Shown here: piece after piece, positions 1 to 6,266 of the stretch
Numbering within the stretch: the stretch's first letter is position 1
How the letters are laid out: every line of letters starts with the position of its first letter
Origin: Synergistota bacterium
GTDB taxonomy: Bacteria > Synergistota > JAGHAJ01
Assembly: GCA_021161545.1 (NCBI GenBank)
Contig: JAGHAJ010000177.1
Coordinates: 1 to 8,068, forward strand
DNA: 8,068 nt
Direction of reading: 5' to 3'
The notes under the pieces: generated by a model
The model's database searches: none
What the model was told of the DNA's origin: nothing
Seen by the model: the letters and a program-made list of their open reading frames with translations, nothing else
Translations under genes and position numbers: made by a program

Positions 1-505
1 GACGGAAGAGATGGCCTTGCTTTTGGCCAAGAGGTATCATTTTAACAAAATGGAGAAAGTTTCCTTAGCTGCGATATTGCACGATTGTGCAAAGACTCTT
101 CCTTCAGAAAAAGCGTTGGAAAAGGTGCGTAAGTATGGTATTATACTTGATGATGTTGCAGTGGCTAACCCTTTGCTCTGGCATGCTGTAGTTGGTGCAA
201 AGATGGTAGAAGTAGAATTGGGCTTACATGATGAGGAAATAATAAATGCTATAAGGGTGCATACTACGGGAGATAGTAACATGTCAATGCTTGATAAAAT
301 CATCTTTATAGCAGATAAGGTGGAATTTGGTAGAGAGTATGGGGGAGTGGATTATTTGAGGGAGCTTGCATGGGTGGATATCGATGTGGCGGTCATGCAC
401 TCAATAAAGGGTACATTGCAGTGGGTGTTATACAGGAAGTTGCACTTGCACCCATCTTCTGTATCTACATGGAATGCTGTTATTGATTATGTTAGGGAGT
501 GTTAA
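1..505 (+). CDS. yqeK: YqeK-family HD-domain hydrolase (bis(5'-nucleosyl)-tetraphosphatase, symmetrical), 5'-truncated
   Basis: The reading frame is open from the left edge (first whole codon at position 2), so the ATG at 11 is internal: the residues before and after it match the helix following the first metal-binding His of YqeK proteins, which lies upstream of the window. About 167 codons are seen of a family usually near 190. Visible metal and active-site motifs in order are LHDCAK (His-Asp at 80-85), a His in LLWHAVVGAK, IRVHTTG, and the Asp of IADKVEFGR. These are the usual HD-superfamily ligands in YqeK spacing. Characterised YqeK proteins hydrolyse Ap4A to two ADP in the cytoplasm; Ap4A is a by-product of aminoacyl-tRNA synthetases. 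Placement before an LCP gene and rsfS is a common bacterial arrangement. The stop at 503-505 is 2 bases before the next likely start, so the two are co-transcribed. The family call is confident; the enzymatic activity is inferred from homologues. Confidence 0.88.
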   Translation, partial: TEEMALLLAKRYHFNKMEKVSLAAILHDCAKTLPSEKALEKVRKYGIILDDVAVANPLLWHAVVGAKMVEVELGLHDEEIINAIRVHTTGDSNMSMLDKIIFIADKVEFGREYGGVDYLRELAWVDIDVAVMHSIKGTLQWVLYRKLHLHPSSVSTWNAVIDYVREC

Positions 506-507
506 AG

Positions 508-1752
508 TTGATGGACAAGATGCTTTTAGATTACTCACAGCAGAAGAGACTTTACGAAAAGAGAAGAAGGAGAAAGAAAATCTTACTCGTTATTGCTGTG
601 GTTATCCTTGCAGCTCTTGTTGGTGGCGGAATAAAGCTCTACAAAACTGTTTTTCCTTCCGAGGAGGAAGTTGCTGAATCCATACAGAAGGTCAATGGAA
701 GGGTATATATTCTATTGTTTGGTGTAGATAGTGTTGAAGGAAGCCACAGATCTGATACAATTGGAGTGGTCTCAATAGACCTTGGGAAAAAGGATATAGG
801 AGTCTTGTCTATTCCCAGGGATACGAGAGTCAGGGTGCCTGGTAGAGGATGGACAAAGATTAATCATTCCTATGCCTATGGGGGAGAAAAACTACTTGCA
901 AGAACGGTGAGTGACTTTATAGGTATTCCGGTTAATTACTATATAAAGATAAACTATAAGGGCTTTATGAATATAGTGGATATGATAGGTGGAGTGAAAA
1001 TAAAGGTAGAGAAAAATATGCACTATGTTGATAAAGCTGGTCACTTATACATAAATATACCAAAGGGGGAACATGTGTTAACGGGTAAAGAGGCTCTTGG
1101 ATATGTAAGGTTTAGGCATGATGTCTTAGGTGATATAGGTAGGATAAAGCGCCAGCAAAAATTCGCAATGGCTATGCTGAATAAGATAAGATCAATGAAC
1201 ATGCTCACTAAATTACCATCATTGGTGCCAAAGATATTGAAAGCCATAGACACTAACCTCTCTTACCAGCAAATAATATATTTAGCAAAGTACCTGAAAG
1301 ACGTGGATTTTTCAAAGATTAGAATTGCTACTGTTCCTGGTAAACCTATAGTACTTGATGGAGTGAGCTACTGGGAGGCTGACCTTAAGGAGCTTCAGCC
1401 CATGATTGATTCTGTGCTTTTGGGAAAGAGGCCATTACATAAAAAAGCTGTGCAGAAAAAGGAATACAAGCCTGCAGATATTTCTGTAGAGGTGTTGAAT
1501 GGTTGTGGTGCGCCTGGTATAGCAGCGAAATTTGGAAACATGCTGAAAGACAAGGGATTTAAAGTTGTTGCAGTGGGTAACGCAAAACACTTTAACTATC
1601 CTAGAACGCTTATAGTTGATCATCAATCTATCAAAGAACGTGCTGAACTGGTAAAGAAGTCTTTGGGCTTTGGCAAGGTACTTTTGAAAAAAGAGGAAGT
1701 ATTTGTTGCTCCTGTAACGGTAATAGTGGGGAAAGATTACAAGAGGAGGTAA
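508..1752 (+). CDS. LytR-CpsA-Psr (LCP) family cell-envelope glycopolymer ligase with C-terminal LytR_C domain
   Basis: A 414-residue membrane-anchored protein. The N terminus is a short cytoplasmic stretch ending in a run of Arg/Lys (about 18-24), then one hydrophobic segment (about 25-44), placing the rest outside the membrane. The LCP catalytic domain (about 65-230) shows the conserved polyprenyl-pyrophosphate-binding residues: RSDT (81-84), SIPRDTR (101-107), KINHSYAYGG, and the RFRHD...GRIKRQQ block (201-217). A LytR_C domain (about 325-412) begins near ISVEVLNGCG. LCP enzymes transfer glycopolymers from undecaprenyl pyrophosphate to peptidoglycan or other envelope acceptors; the acceptor cannot be told here. 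I chose TTG at 508 because AGGGAG (494-499) sits 8 nt upstream, the spacing seen for several other genes here. GTG at 499 overlaps that ribosome site, and ATG at 511 is a close alternative (413 residues). It follows yqeK by 2 bases and its stop overlaps the ribosome site region of rsfS, so it is an operon member. Confidence 0.92.
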   Translation: MMDKMLLDYSQQKRLYEKRRRRKKILLVIAVVILAALVGGGIKLYKTVFPSEEEVAESIQKVNGRVYILLFGVDSVEGSHRSDTIGVVSIDLGKKDIGVLSIPRDTRVRVPGRGWTKINHSYAYGGEKLLARTVSDFIGIPVNYYIKINYKGFMNIVDMIGGVKIKVEKNMHYVDKAGHLYINIPKGEHVLTGKEALGYVRFRHDVLGDIGRIKRQQKFAMAMLNKIRSMNMLTKLPSLVPKILKAIDTNLSYQQIIYLAKYLKDVDFSKIRIATVPGKPIVLDGVSYWEADLKELQPMIDSVLLGKRPLHKKAVQKKEYKPADISVEVLNGCGAPGIAAKFGNMLKDKGFKVVAVGNAKHFNYPRTLIVDHQSIKERAELVKKSLGFGKVLLKKEEVFVAPVTVIVGKDYKRR

Positions 1753-1757
1753 ACTTG

Positions 1758-2138
1758 TTGGACGAAAAGTATCTGGCGATTTCGATTGCAAGAGAACTCG
1801 AGGGCAAAAAAGCAGAGAATATAGTTGTGTTGTATGTTGGTGAAGAAACGATAATTGCTGACTATTTTATTATATGTACAGGTAGGTCGTCTTTACATAT
1901 ACACTCTCTGGTTGATGACATTGAGGAGTTTACACTGAAGCTGGGGCGTGTCCCTTTACATGTGGAGGGTGAGCGTGGTAGCAGGTGGATATTGATGGAC
2001 TATGGAGATATAGTTGTTCATATATTTAACAGGGAAGGTCGCGAATTTTATGCACTTGACCGTTTATGGGGAGGTGCTAAAATCGTTTCTTATAAGGAAA
2101 CAGAGGTGAATAGTGATGAGGGATCTCAGCAGGTTTAA
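1758..2138 (+). CDS. rsfS: Ribosomal silencing factor RsfS (RsfA/Iojap family)
   Basis: A 126-residue cytoplasmic protein, the full family length. It binds ribosomal protein L14 (uL14) on the 50S subunit and blocks 30S joining, shutting down translation during starvation. Family motifs visible are the strand and helix around ADYFIICTGRSSLHIHSLVDDIEE (read in two parts, about 32-55), then WILMDYGDIVVHIF (about 77-90) and REFYALDRLWG (about 94-104). The ribosome site AGGAGG (1744-1749) straddles the end of the LCP gene. TTG at 1758 is 8 nt from it, and TTG at 1755, one codon earlier, is nearly as good. The 3' end overlaps the start of the zinc-finger gene by 23 bases, implying translational coupling. 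The last 15 or so residues are polar and less typical of the family. No anomalies are seen in the core. Confidence 0.93.
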   Translation: MDEKYLAISIARELEGKKAENIVVLYVGEETIIADYFIICTGRSSLHIHSLVDDIEEFTLKLGRVPLHVEGERGSRWILMDYGDIVVHIFNREGREFYALDRLWGGAKIVSYKETEVNSDEGSQQV

Positions 2139-2457
2139 GCCAATGCTTAAGAAGATGCGTGAAGACCTTATTGCAGGTCTAAAAAAACTCGATGAGAGTT
2201 ATGAAAATGAGTTAACTCCTGAAGAAGTTGAGCTTTCTGACCATATGAGAGAACTAAAGAGGATAAATAGGGAAAGATCATTGATAGAGGATACATTATC
2301 AAAGGTAGAAGAAGCTCTGAAAAGATTTGATGAGGGCACTTACGGTAAGTGTATAGATTGCGGTAGAGATATAAGTATAGAGAGACTGGAAGCTGTACCA
2401 TATGCACAGAGGTGCCTTGAGTGTAAGAAAAAATACGAAAAGGGGTTGAGAGGTTGA
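2116..2457 (+). CDS. DksA/TraR-type C4 zinc-finger protein (YteA-like)
   Basis: A 113-residue protein with a long, highly charged helical N-terminal part (about 1-75, heptad-like, probably a coiled-coil hairpin) followed by a C4 zinc finger, GKCIDCG ... RCLECKK. DksA proteins insert their coiled coil into the RNA polymerase secondary channel and, with ppGpp, reset promoter choice during starvation. YteA-like members of Gram-positive-type genomes share the fold but are poorly characterised. The helical hairpin tip appears to lie around PEEVELSDHMREL. It has acidic residues, but I cannot show the exact Asp-x-x-Asp-x-Ala pattern of E. coli DksA, so a true DksA function is inference. The start is ATG at 2116, 9 nt after GAGG (2103-2106) inside the end of rsfS; GTG at 2113 is an alternative. 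Its TGA overlaps the TTG start of gltX (TTGA at 2454-2457), so gltX is probably translationally coupled to it. Confidence 0.85.
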   Translation: MRDLSRFKPMLKKMREDLIAGLKKLDESYENELTPEEVELSDHMRELKRINRERSLIEDTLSKVEEALKRFDEGTYGKCIDCGRDISIERLEAVPYAQRCLECKKKYEKGLRG

Positions 2458-3770
2458 TAAGGGTAAGATTTGCACCAAGTCCGACAGGGGCATTGCACAT
2501 AGGTGGAGCCCATACAGCACTGTTTAATTGGTTATTTGTGAGACGTGAAGGTGGTAGGTTTGTCCTGAGGATAGAGGATACAGATAGGGTACGTTCAACC
2601 AAGGAGGCTGAAAAGACTATACTTGATGGCCTTCAGTGGTTAGGTATCACATGGGATGAGGGGCCATTCTATCAGTCTGAAAGGTTAAACCTTTACAGGA
2701 GATATGCAGAACAACTATTGGAAAACGGACTGGCTTATAAAGAAGGTAGTGCCATAGTATTTCGTACTCCAAGAGAGGGAGCTACATACTTTAAGGATAT
2801 CGTCTGGGGAGATATAGAGGTAGAGAACGGTTCTTTAAAGGATATAGTCTTGATTAAATCTGATGGTATGCCTACCTATAACTTTGCAGTGGTTGTCGAT
2901 GACCATACAATGGGTATTACCCACGTTATTAGAGGGGAAGATCATATACCCAATACACCGAAGCAAATTCTTATATATAAAGCTCTTGGCTTTGAAGTGC
3001 CAGAGTTTGCTCATCTGCCTATGATTTTGGGCCCTGATAAGACTAAACTCAGTAAACGTCACGGTGCAACAGCTGTAGGAGAGTACAGGAATATGGGATA
3101 TCTCCCTGAGGCTGTATTTTACTACCTTTCCCTCCTTGGCTGGAGCCCAAAGGAGGAAGGGGATATCCTTTATCCTCAGGAGATTGTAAAACTCTTTGAC
3201 CTGAGGGACGTTACAAAGCGTGCAGCGGTGTTTGACCTTGAGAAGTTGAAATGGATAAATAAGCTTTTTATAAAAGATAAGTCTCCTGCAGAGCTGGCTA
3301 AAGCCATGCGTTTCTTCTGGTTGGAGAAGGGTTATAATATAGATGATTATCCAGAATCGTATCTACAAGATGTTGTAGCTATTTTGCAAGGAAGGGCTTA
3401 TACGTTGCAGGAGTTGGCAGACTACAGTGATTACCTCTTGAAAGAGAGCCTGAATTATGATAAAATTATTCTTGCAGAGTTTATAGGGGTTATGAAGGGA
3501 GAAGAATGGAATTCTCTCATTGAGGAGATAAAGAAGATAGATCCTTTTGTTGTGGAGAACATTGATAATGCAGTAAGGTCATGGCTAAATAAGCGGGGTG
3601 TGAAATTAAAAGGTGTAGGACAAGCATTGCGATATGCCTTGACAGCACGGCGAGTTACACCTGGCATATTTGAAGTTATGACTTTGCTGGGTAAAGATAG
3701 GGTTGTAGATAGGTTAGAAAGGGCAGTTAGTTTAGTGGTTGGGGAATCGTCTAATTGGCAGGACGCATGA
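2454..3770 (+). CDS. gltX: Glutamyl-tRNA synthetase, short form lacking the zinc-binding insert; 3' end overlaps tRNA-Gln
   Basis: A 438-residue class I synthetase that attaches Glu to tRNA-Glu and, in non-discriminating or GluRS2-type forms, to tRNA-Gln for later amidation by GatCAB. The Rossmann start RFAPSPTG with HIGG (15-18) and KLSKRHG (198-204) are the two class signatures, and RGEDHIPNT and the helical anticodon-binding half (about 290-425) are present. It is shorter than the usual 465-490 residues. After LLENGLAYK (about 96) the sequence jumps to IVFRTPREG, so the roughly 40-residue segment carrying the CxC...YxxxC zinc ligands and the Tyr-Asp-Gly region is missing, with the frame intact. 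KLSKR at 198 against about 237 in E. coli fits one internal deletion. The start is TTG at 2454, with AGGGG (2441-2445) 8 nt upstream. The last nine codons and the TGA (3768-3770) lie inside the tRNA-Gln gene, giving a tail GESSNWQDA beyond the normal family end. Confidence 0.94.
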   Translation: MIRVRFAPSPTGALHIGGAHTALFNWLFVRREGGRFVLRIEDTDRVRSTKEAEKTILDGLQWLGITWDEGPFYQSERLNLYRRYAEQLLENGLAYKEGSAIVFRTPREGATYFKDIVWGDIEVENGSLKDIVLIKSDGMPTYNFAVVVDDHTMGITHVIRGEDHIPNTPKQILIYKALGFEVPEFAHLPMILGPDKTKLSKRHGATAVGEYRNMGYLPEAVFYYLSLLGWSPKEEGDILYPQEIVKLFDLRDVTKRAAVFDLEKLKWINKLFIKDKSPAELAKAMRFFWLEKGYNIDDYPESYLQDVVAILQGRAYTLQELADYSDYLLKESLNYDKIILAEFIGVMKGEEWNSLIEEIKKIDPFVVENIDNAVRSWLNKRGVKLKGVGQALRYALTARRVTPGIFEVMTLLGKDRVVDRLERAVSLVVGESSNWQDA

Positions 3771-3814
3771 CTCTGGATCATGTAGTGGTGGTTCGAGTCC
3801 ACCTTCCCCAGCCA
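3740..3814 (+). tRNA. tRNA-Gln (anticodon CTG), CCA encoded, overlapping the end of gltX
   Basis: A complete cloverleaf of 75 nt including CCA. Acceptor 3740-3746 (TGGGGAA) pairs with 3804-3810 (TTCCCCA). D-stem GTC 3749-3751 pairs with GAC 3762-3764, and the D-loop contains GG (3757-3758). Anticodon stem CATGA 3766-3770 pairs with TCATG 3778-3782 around loop CTCTGGA (3771-3777), so the anticodon is CTG at 3773-3775. The variable loop is TAGT (3783-3786). T-stem GGTGG 3787-3791 pairs with CCACC 3799-3803 around TTCGAGT. The discriminator is G3811 and CCA is 3812-3814. The weak U1-A72 first pair and G73 are typical of bacterial tRNA-Gln. The first 31 nt are also gltX coding sequence, and the gltX stop is in the 5' half of the anticodon stem. 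I see no convincing tRNA promoter just upstream, so it is probably processed from the gltX transcript. Confidence 0.96.
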
Positions 3815-3821
3815 TTTTTTT
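3815..3821 (+). terminator. T7 tract directly after the tRNA CCA (possible transcript end)
   Basis: Seven consecutive T follow the encoded CCA. A run like this often marks the 3' end of a tRNA transcription unit. No dedicated hairpin abuts it: the T-stem ends 11 nt earlier and the acceptor strand lies between, so a classical intrinsic terminator is not established. If it works, it would end the yqeK-gltX-tRNA operon here and separate it from psuG. Confidence 0.3.
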
Positions 3822-3901
3822 ATTTCCTCGCTTTCTCCATGCTTTCAGGAAAGTTTTATTGTGCAATCTTTCGGTTGTCCTTCAAGTGCTTCTTTCTGGG
3901 C

Positions 3902-3906
3902 GGAGG
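3902..3906 (+). promoter_or_regulatory. Ribosome binding site that fixes the psuG start at TTG 3915
   Basis: GGAGG at 3902-3906 is 8 nt before TTG 3915. The earlier in-frame GTG at 3861 has only a weak AGGA (3847-3850) upstream and would add 18 residues unlike the family N terminus. The 93 bases between the T-run after the tRNA and psuG (3822-3914) contain no other gene, and I could not identify a convincing promoter in them. Confidence 0.7.
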
Positions 3907-3914
3907 TTGATACC

Positions 3915-4808
3915 TTGAGAATAAGAAAAGATGTTGAGGATGCGTTAGAAAAAGGTGTTCCTGTGGTATCCCTGGAATCTACGATAATAGCACATGGTAT
4001 GCCATATCCCCAAAATGTGGAGGTTGCCCTTGAACTGGAAAGGGTTGCAAGAGAAATGGGTTGTATCCCGGCTACTGTGGGTGTTGTAAATGGTGAAGTA
4101 GTTGTTGGCATGACAGAGCAAGAAATAGAGCTTATAGGCAGGGAAGATGGCGTCCTGAAACTCTCTACAAGAGACATTCCTTTGTGTGTAGCCAAGGGTT
4201 TATCAGGGGCAACTACGGTTTCAGCAACCTCTTTTATTGCGCATAAGGTTGGCATAGTAGTTTTTGCAACTGGTGGAATAGGAGGTGTTCACAGAGATTT
4301 TGGAGAAACTGTAGATGTTTCAAGGGACTTAGAAGAGCTATCCTATGCGGATATTGTTGTAGTCTCTTCTGGAGCTAAGTCTGTGCTTGACCTCAGAAAG
4401 ACTATTGAATATCTTGAGACAAAGGGTGTATTAGTTTTGGGTTTTAGGACTAGTGAGTTTCCGGCATTTTATACGAGACGTTCTGGTATCACTGTGCCTT
4501 CAGTGGATTCAGTAGAAGATATTGCAAAGATATACCGAGAGAAAAAGGAGCTTTCTATTACTTCAGCAGTATTAGTGGCTAATCCCATACCTGTGGAACA
4601 TGAAATACCAAAAGATACAGTAGATGAATGGATAGAGGCTGCTTTAACAGAATGCAAGAGAGATGGCGTTAGTGGGAAGGATGTTACGCCTTATCTTCTT
4701 TCTAAGGTGGAGGAATTAAGTGCTGGTAAGAGTCTTGAAGCGAATATTCATCTTGTTAAGAGTAATGTCAGGCTTGCCTCGGAAATAGCAATGGTGCTCT
4801 CGAGATGA
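3915..4808 (+). CDS. psuG: Pseudouridine-5'-phosphate glycosidase
   Basis: A 297-residue cytoplasmic enzyme that splits the C-C glycosidic bond of pseudouridine 5'-phosphate reversibly into uracil and ribose 5-phosphate. The family signatures are all present: LESTIIAHGMPYPQN (Glu21), KLSTRDIP (Lys82), TGGIGGVHRD, an Asp at 138 seventeen residues before the Lys of SSGAKSVLD (Lys155), then NPIP and GKDVTPYLL. By comparison with E. coli PsuG (Asp149 binding Mn, Lys166 forming the Schiff base with ribose), Asp138 and Lys155 are the metal ligand and catalytic lysine. Length is normal for the family with the TTG start chosen from the GGAGG 8 nt upstream. The stop TGA overlaps the ATG of the next gene (ATGA, 4805-4808), so the kinase that supplies its substrate is translationally coupled. 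No pseudouridine transporter is visible in the window, so the substrate may come from internal RNA turnover. Confidence 0.95.
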   Translation: MRIRKDVEDALEKGVPVVSLESTIIAHGMPYPQNVEVALELERVAREMGCIPATVGVVNGEVVVGMTEQEIELIGREDGVLKLSTRDIPLCVAKGLSGATTVSATSFIAHKVGIVVFATGGIGGVHRDFGETVDVSRDLEELSYADIVVVSSGAKSVLDLRKTIEYLETKGVLVLGFRTSEFPAFYTRRSGITVPSVDSVEDIAKIYREKKELSITSAVLVANPIPVEHEIPKDTVDEWIEAALTECKRDGVSGKDVTPYLLSKVEELSAGKSLEANIHLVKSNVRLASEIAMVLSR

Positions 4809-5653
4809 AGATCTTGCTCGTTGGGGACATAAATGTGGACATACTTGGAGAGCTTCCTCGTTTCCCCTTTGAAGGAGAGGAAGTGGAGCTTGAAGATTCA
4901 GGTGTAAGGATAGGAGGGGCTGCCTTCAACACAGCAGTAGTTTTGAGGCGCCACGGATTAACACCTGTGTTGTTTGCTTCTGTGGGTGAAGATCTCTTTG
5001 GCAGAAGTGTCTTGTGTAAATGCAGGGAGATTGGAATTTCTACAGATTTCATCCAGCTAAAATCCCCCATTACAGGCATGGTTTTCTCTTTGAATACACA
5101 AAGAGATAGGACTATGTTTACCATAAGAGGTGCAAACAAGGAGCTTTCTGAACCTGAAAAAGTGTATGATATACTGAAAGAATGTGAAATGTTATACATA
5201 TCCTCTTATGCCTTTATCGAGGGTAAGCAGAAAGCAACTGCTTATGACATCCTGAGCCGTGCCAAGCTACTAAAAAAGTTTGCTGTTTTATCTGTATCTT
5301 TCCTAAGTATTATAAAAAATAGGGAGGGCATAGCTGAGATACTTGATGCCTTTGATTTGGTTTCTATGAATAATTTGGAATATATGGAGCTGTTTGGGCA
5401 TAAAAACCCTTTACAGGTAGTATATGGAAAGAAGGCTTTGCTGGTTACGAAAGGTAGGGGTGGTGCAGATTACTACTCTAATGGTGAGAGAGTGGGCTTG
5501 CAACCGGATTTAACAAGTAGTAGCAGATGTCTGACTGGAGCAGGGGATGCCTTTTTAGGGGGGTTTATGGCAGGTCTAGTATTGTACTCTGATGTTAGAA
5601 AGGCATTACAACTTGCTACAGGTTCTGCAAGAGATTGGATAATGCAAGAGTAA
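4805..5653 (+). CDS. psuK: PfkB-family carbohydrate kinase, probable pseudouridine kinase
   Basis: A 282-residue ribokinase-fold enzyme. The N terminus MKILLVGDINVD is the usual PfkB first strand with substrate-contacting Asp. The first PfkB signature is seen at about 34-45 (VRIGGAAFNTAV), and the second at LTGAGDAFLGGF with GAGDAF at 245-250, where Asp248 is the catalytic base and the Gly run forms the anion hole. Fold alone does not give the substrate. The call as pseudouridine kinase (pseudouridine to pseudouridine 5'-phosphate with ATP) rests on the ATGA overlap with psuG, the standard partner. The protein is somewhat short: PfkB kinases usually carry another 20 or more residues after the GAGDAF helix, while here the chain ends 32 residues after the motif at ATGSARDWIMQE. 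I see no sign of a frameshift and the family level is certain; another nucleoside or sugar substrate is possible. Confidence 0.85.
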   Translation: MKILLVGDINVDILGELPRFPFEGEEVELEDSGVRIGGAAFNTAVVLRRHGLTPVLFASVGEDLFGRSVLCKCREIGISTDFIQLKSPITGMVFSLNTQRDRTMFTIRGANKELSEPEKVYDILKECEMLYISSYAFIEGKQKATAYDILSRAKLLKKFAVLSVSFLSIIKNREGIAEILDAFDLVSMNNLEYMELFGHKNPLQVVYGKKALLVTKGRGGADYYSNGERVGLQPDLTSSSRCLTGAGDAFLGGFMAGLVLYSDVRKALQLATGSARDWIMQE

Positions 5654-5660
5654 AGTTTTG

Positions 5661-5669
5661 TGTTATAAT
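5661..5669 (+). promoter_or_regulatory. Extended -10 promoter candidate for the Nudix gene (TGTTATAAT)
   Basis: A consensus TATAAT at 5664-5669 is preceded by TG one base away (5661-5662), the extended -10 form that can act without a -35. No good -35 lies at 16-18 bp. Transcription would start near 5676, within the ribosome site GAGGAGG (5674-5680), leaving a leader of about 11 nt and part of the Shine-Dalgarno. That makes it plausible but not certain; read-through from psuGK over the 33-base gap is the alternative. Confidence 0.45.
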
Positions 5670-5686
5670 TCTTGAGGAGGGCGTTC

Positions 5687-6247
5687 ATGGTAGAAGATGA
5701 TCAACTTAAATGGAAACTTCTTGGTTCGAGGCATGTGTTACAAGATAAATGGATAAGTGTCAGGGCCGATATTTGCCAGATGCCAAACGGCAGGGTGGTG
5801 GAACCGTTTTATGTGATTGAATATCCTACATGGGTGGCAGCTGTTGCCTTAACGCGTAGTAGGGAAATACTGCTTGTCAGACAGTATCGTCATGGAGTAG
5901 GAGAGGTTACACTTGAACTTCCTGCAGGGACGGTAGATGAAGTTGACTTATCCCCAGCGAATGCTATGAGAAGAGAGTTATTGGAGGAAACTGGTTACAG
6001 AGGTGACAAGTTCCTGCAGATAGGGAGATTTTCTGTTAACCCGTCCAATCAAAATAACCTTACTATTGCGTTCTTTGTAGAGGATGTGGAAAAGGCTTCT
6101 GAACCCTCTCTTGATGATACGGAGGAGATAGAGGTTATTCTGTTACCATTCTGTGAGGTATTTGAGCTCATAAAAGAGGGTAAATTCTTTAATTCTGCTC
6201 ATATTGCGTCTATTCTACTTGCTGCTGAAAAATTTGGTCTGAGATAG
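5687..6247 (+). CDS. Nudix hydrolase, ADP-ribose pyrophosphatase-like
   Basis: A 186-residue protein of the size and layout of NudF-type ADP-ribose pyrophosphatases, which hydrolyse ADP-ribose to AMP and ribose 5-phosphate with Mg. The Nudix box is at about 81-104: LPAGTVDEV...RRELLEETGY, with metal-binding Glu97, Glu100 and Glu101 in RELLEE. Spacing from the first Gly is off by one: the usual Gly-x5-Glu-x7-Arg-Glu has Asp87 at the Glu position followed by eight residues, so the first Glu is replaced or shifted. Pro119 (VNPSNQNN) lies about 15 residues after the box, near the Pro common in ADP-ribose-active members. But NP-SNQNN is unlike the SPG motif of E. coli NudF, so the substrate is open. 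The start is ATG at 5687, 6 nt after GAGGAGG; the in-frame TTG at 5672 overlaps that site. It may share the ribose 5-phosphate theme of psuGK, which is inference. Confidence 0.9.
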   Translation: MVEDDQLKWKLLGSRHVLQDKWISVRADICQMPNGRVVEPFYVIEYPTWVAAVALTRSREILLVRQYRHGVGEVTLELPAGTVDEVDLSPANAMRRELLEETGYRGDKFLQIGRFSVNPSNQNNLTIAFFVEDVEKASEPSLDDTEEIEVILLPFCEVFELIKEGKFFNSAHIASILLAAEKFGLR

Positions 6248-6266
6248 TGAAGATCTGGCTTTTGTA

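Noticed and set aside
11-13. ATG at 11 as the true start of yqeK
   Set aside because: The frame is open to the edge and the first HD-domain His expected in YqeK would be missing.
499-501. GTG start of the LCP gene
   Set aside because: It overlaps the AGGGAG ribosome site; TTG 508 or ATG 511 are better placed.
2730-2790. Frameshift or sequencing error as the cause of the short GluRS
   Set aside because: The frame stays intact on both sides and the lost segment corresponds to one defined zinc-binding subdomain, so an in-frame absence is the simpler reading.
3861-3914. Upstream GTG start for psuG adding 18 residues
   Set aside because: Weak ribosome site and an N terminus unlike the family, while TTG 3915 has GGAGG at 8 nt.
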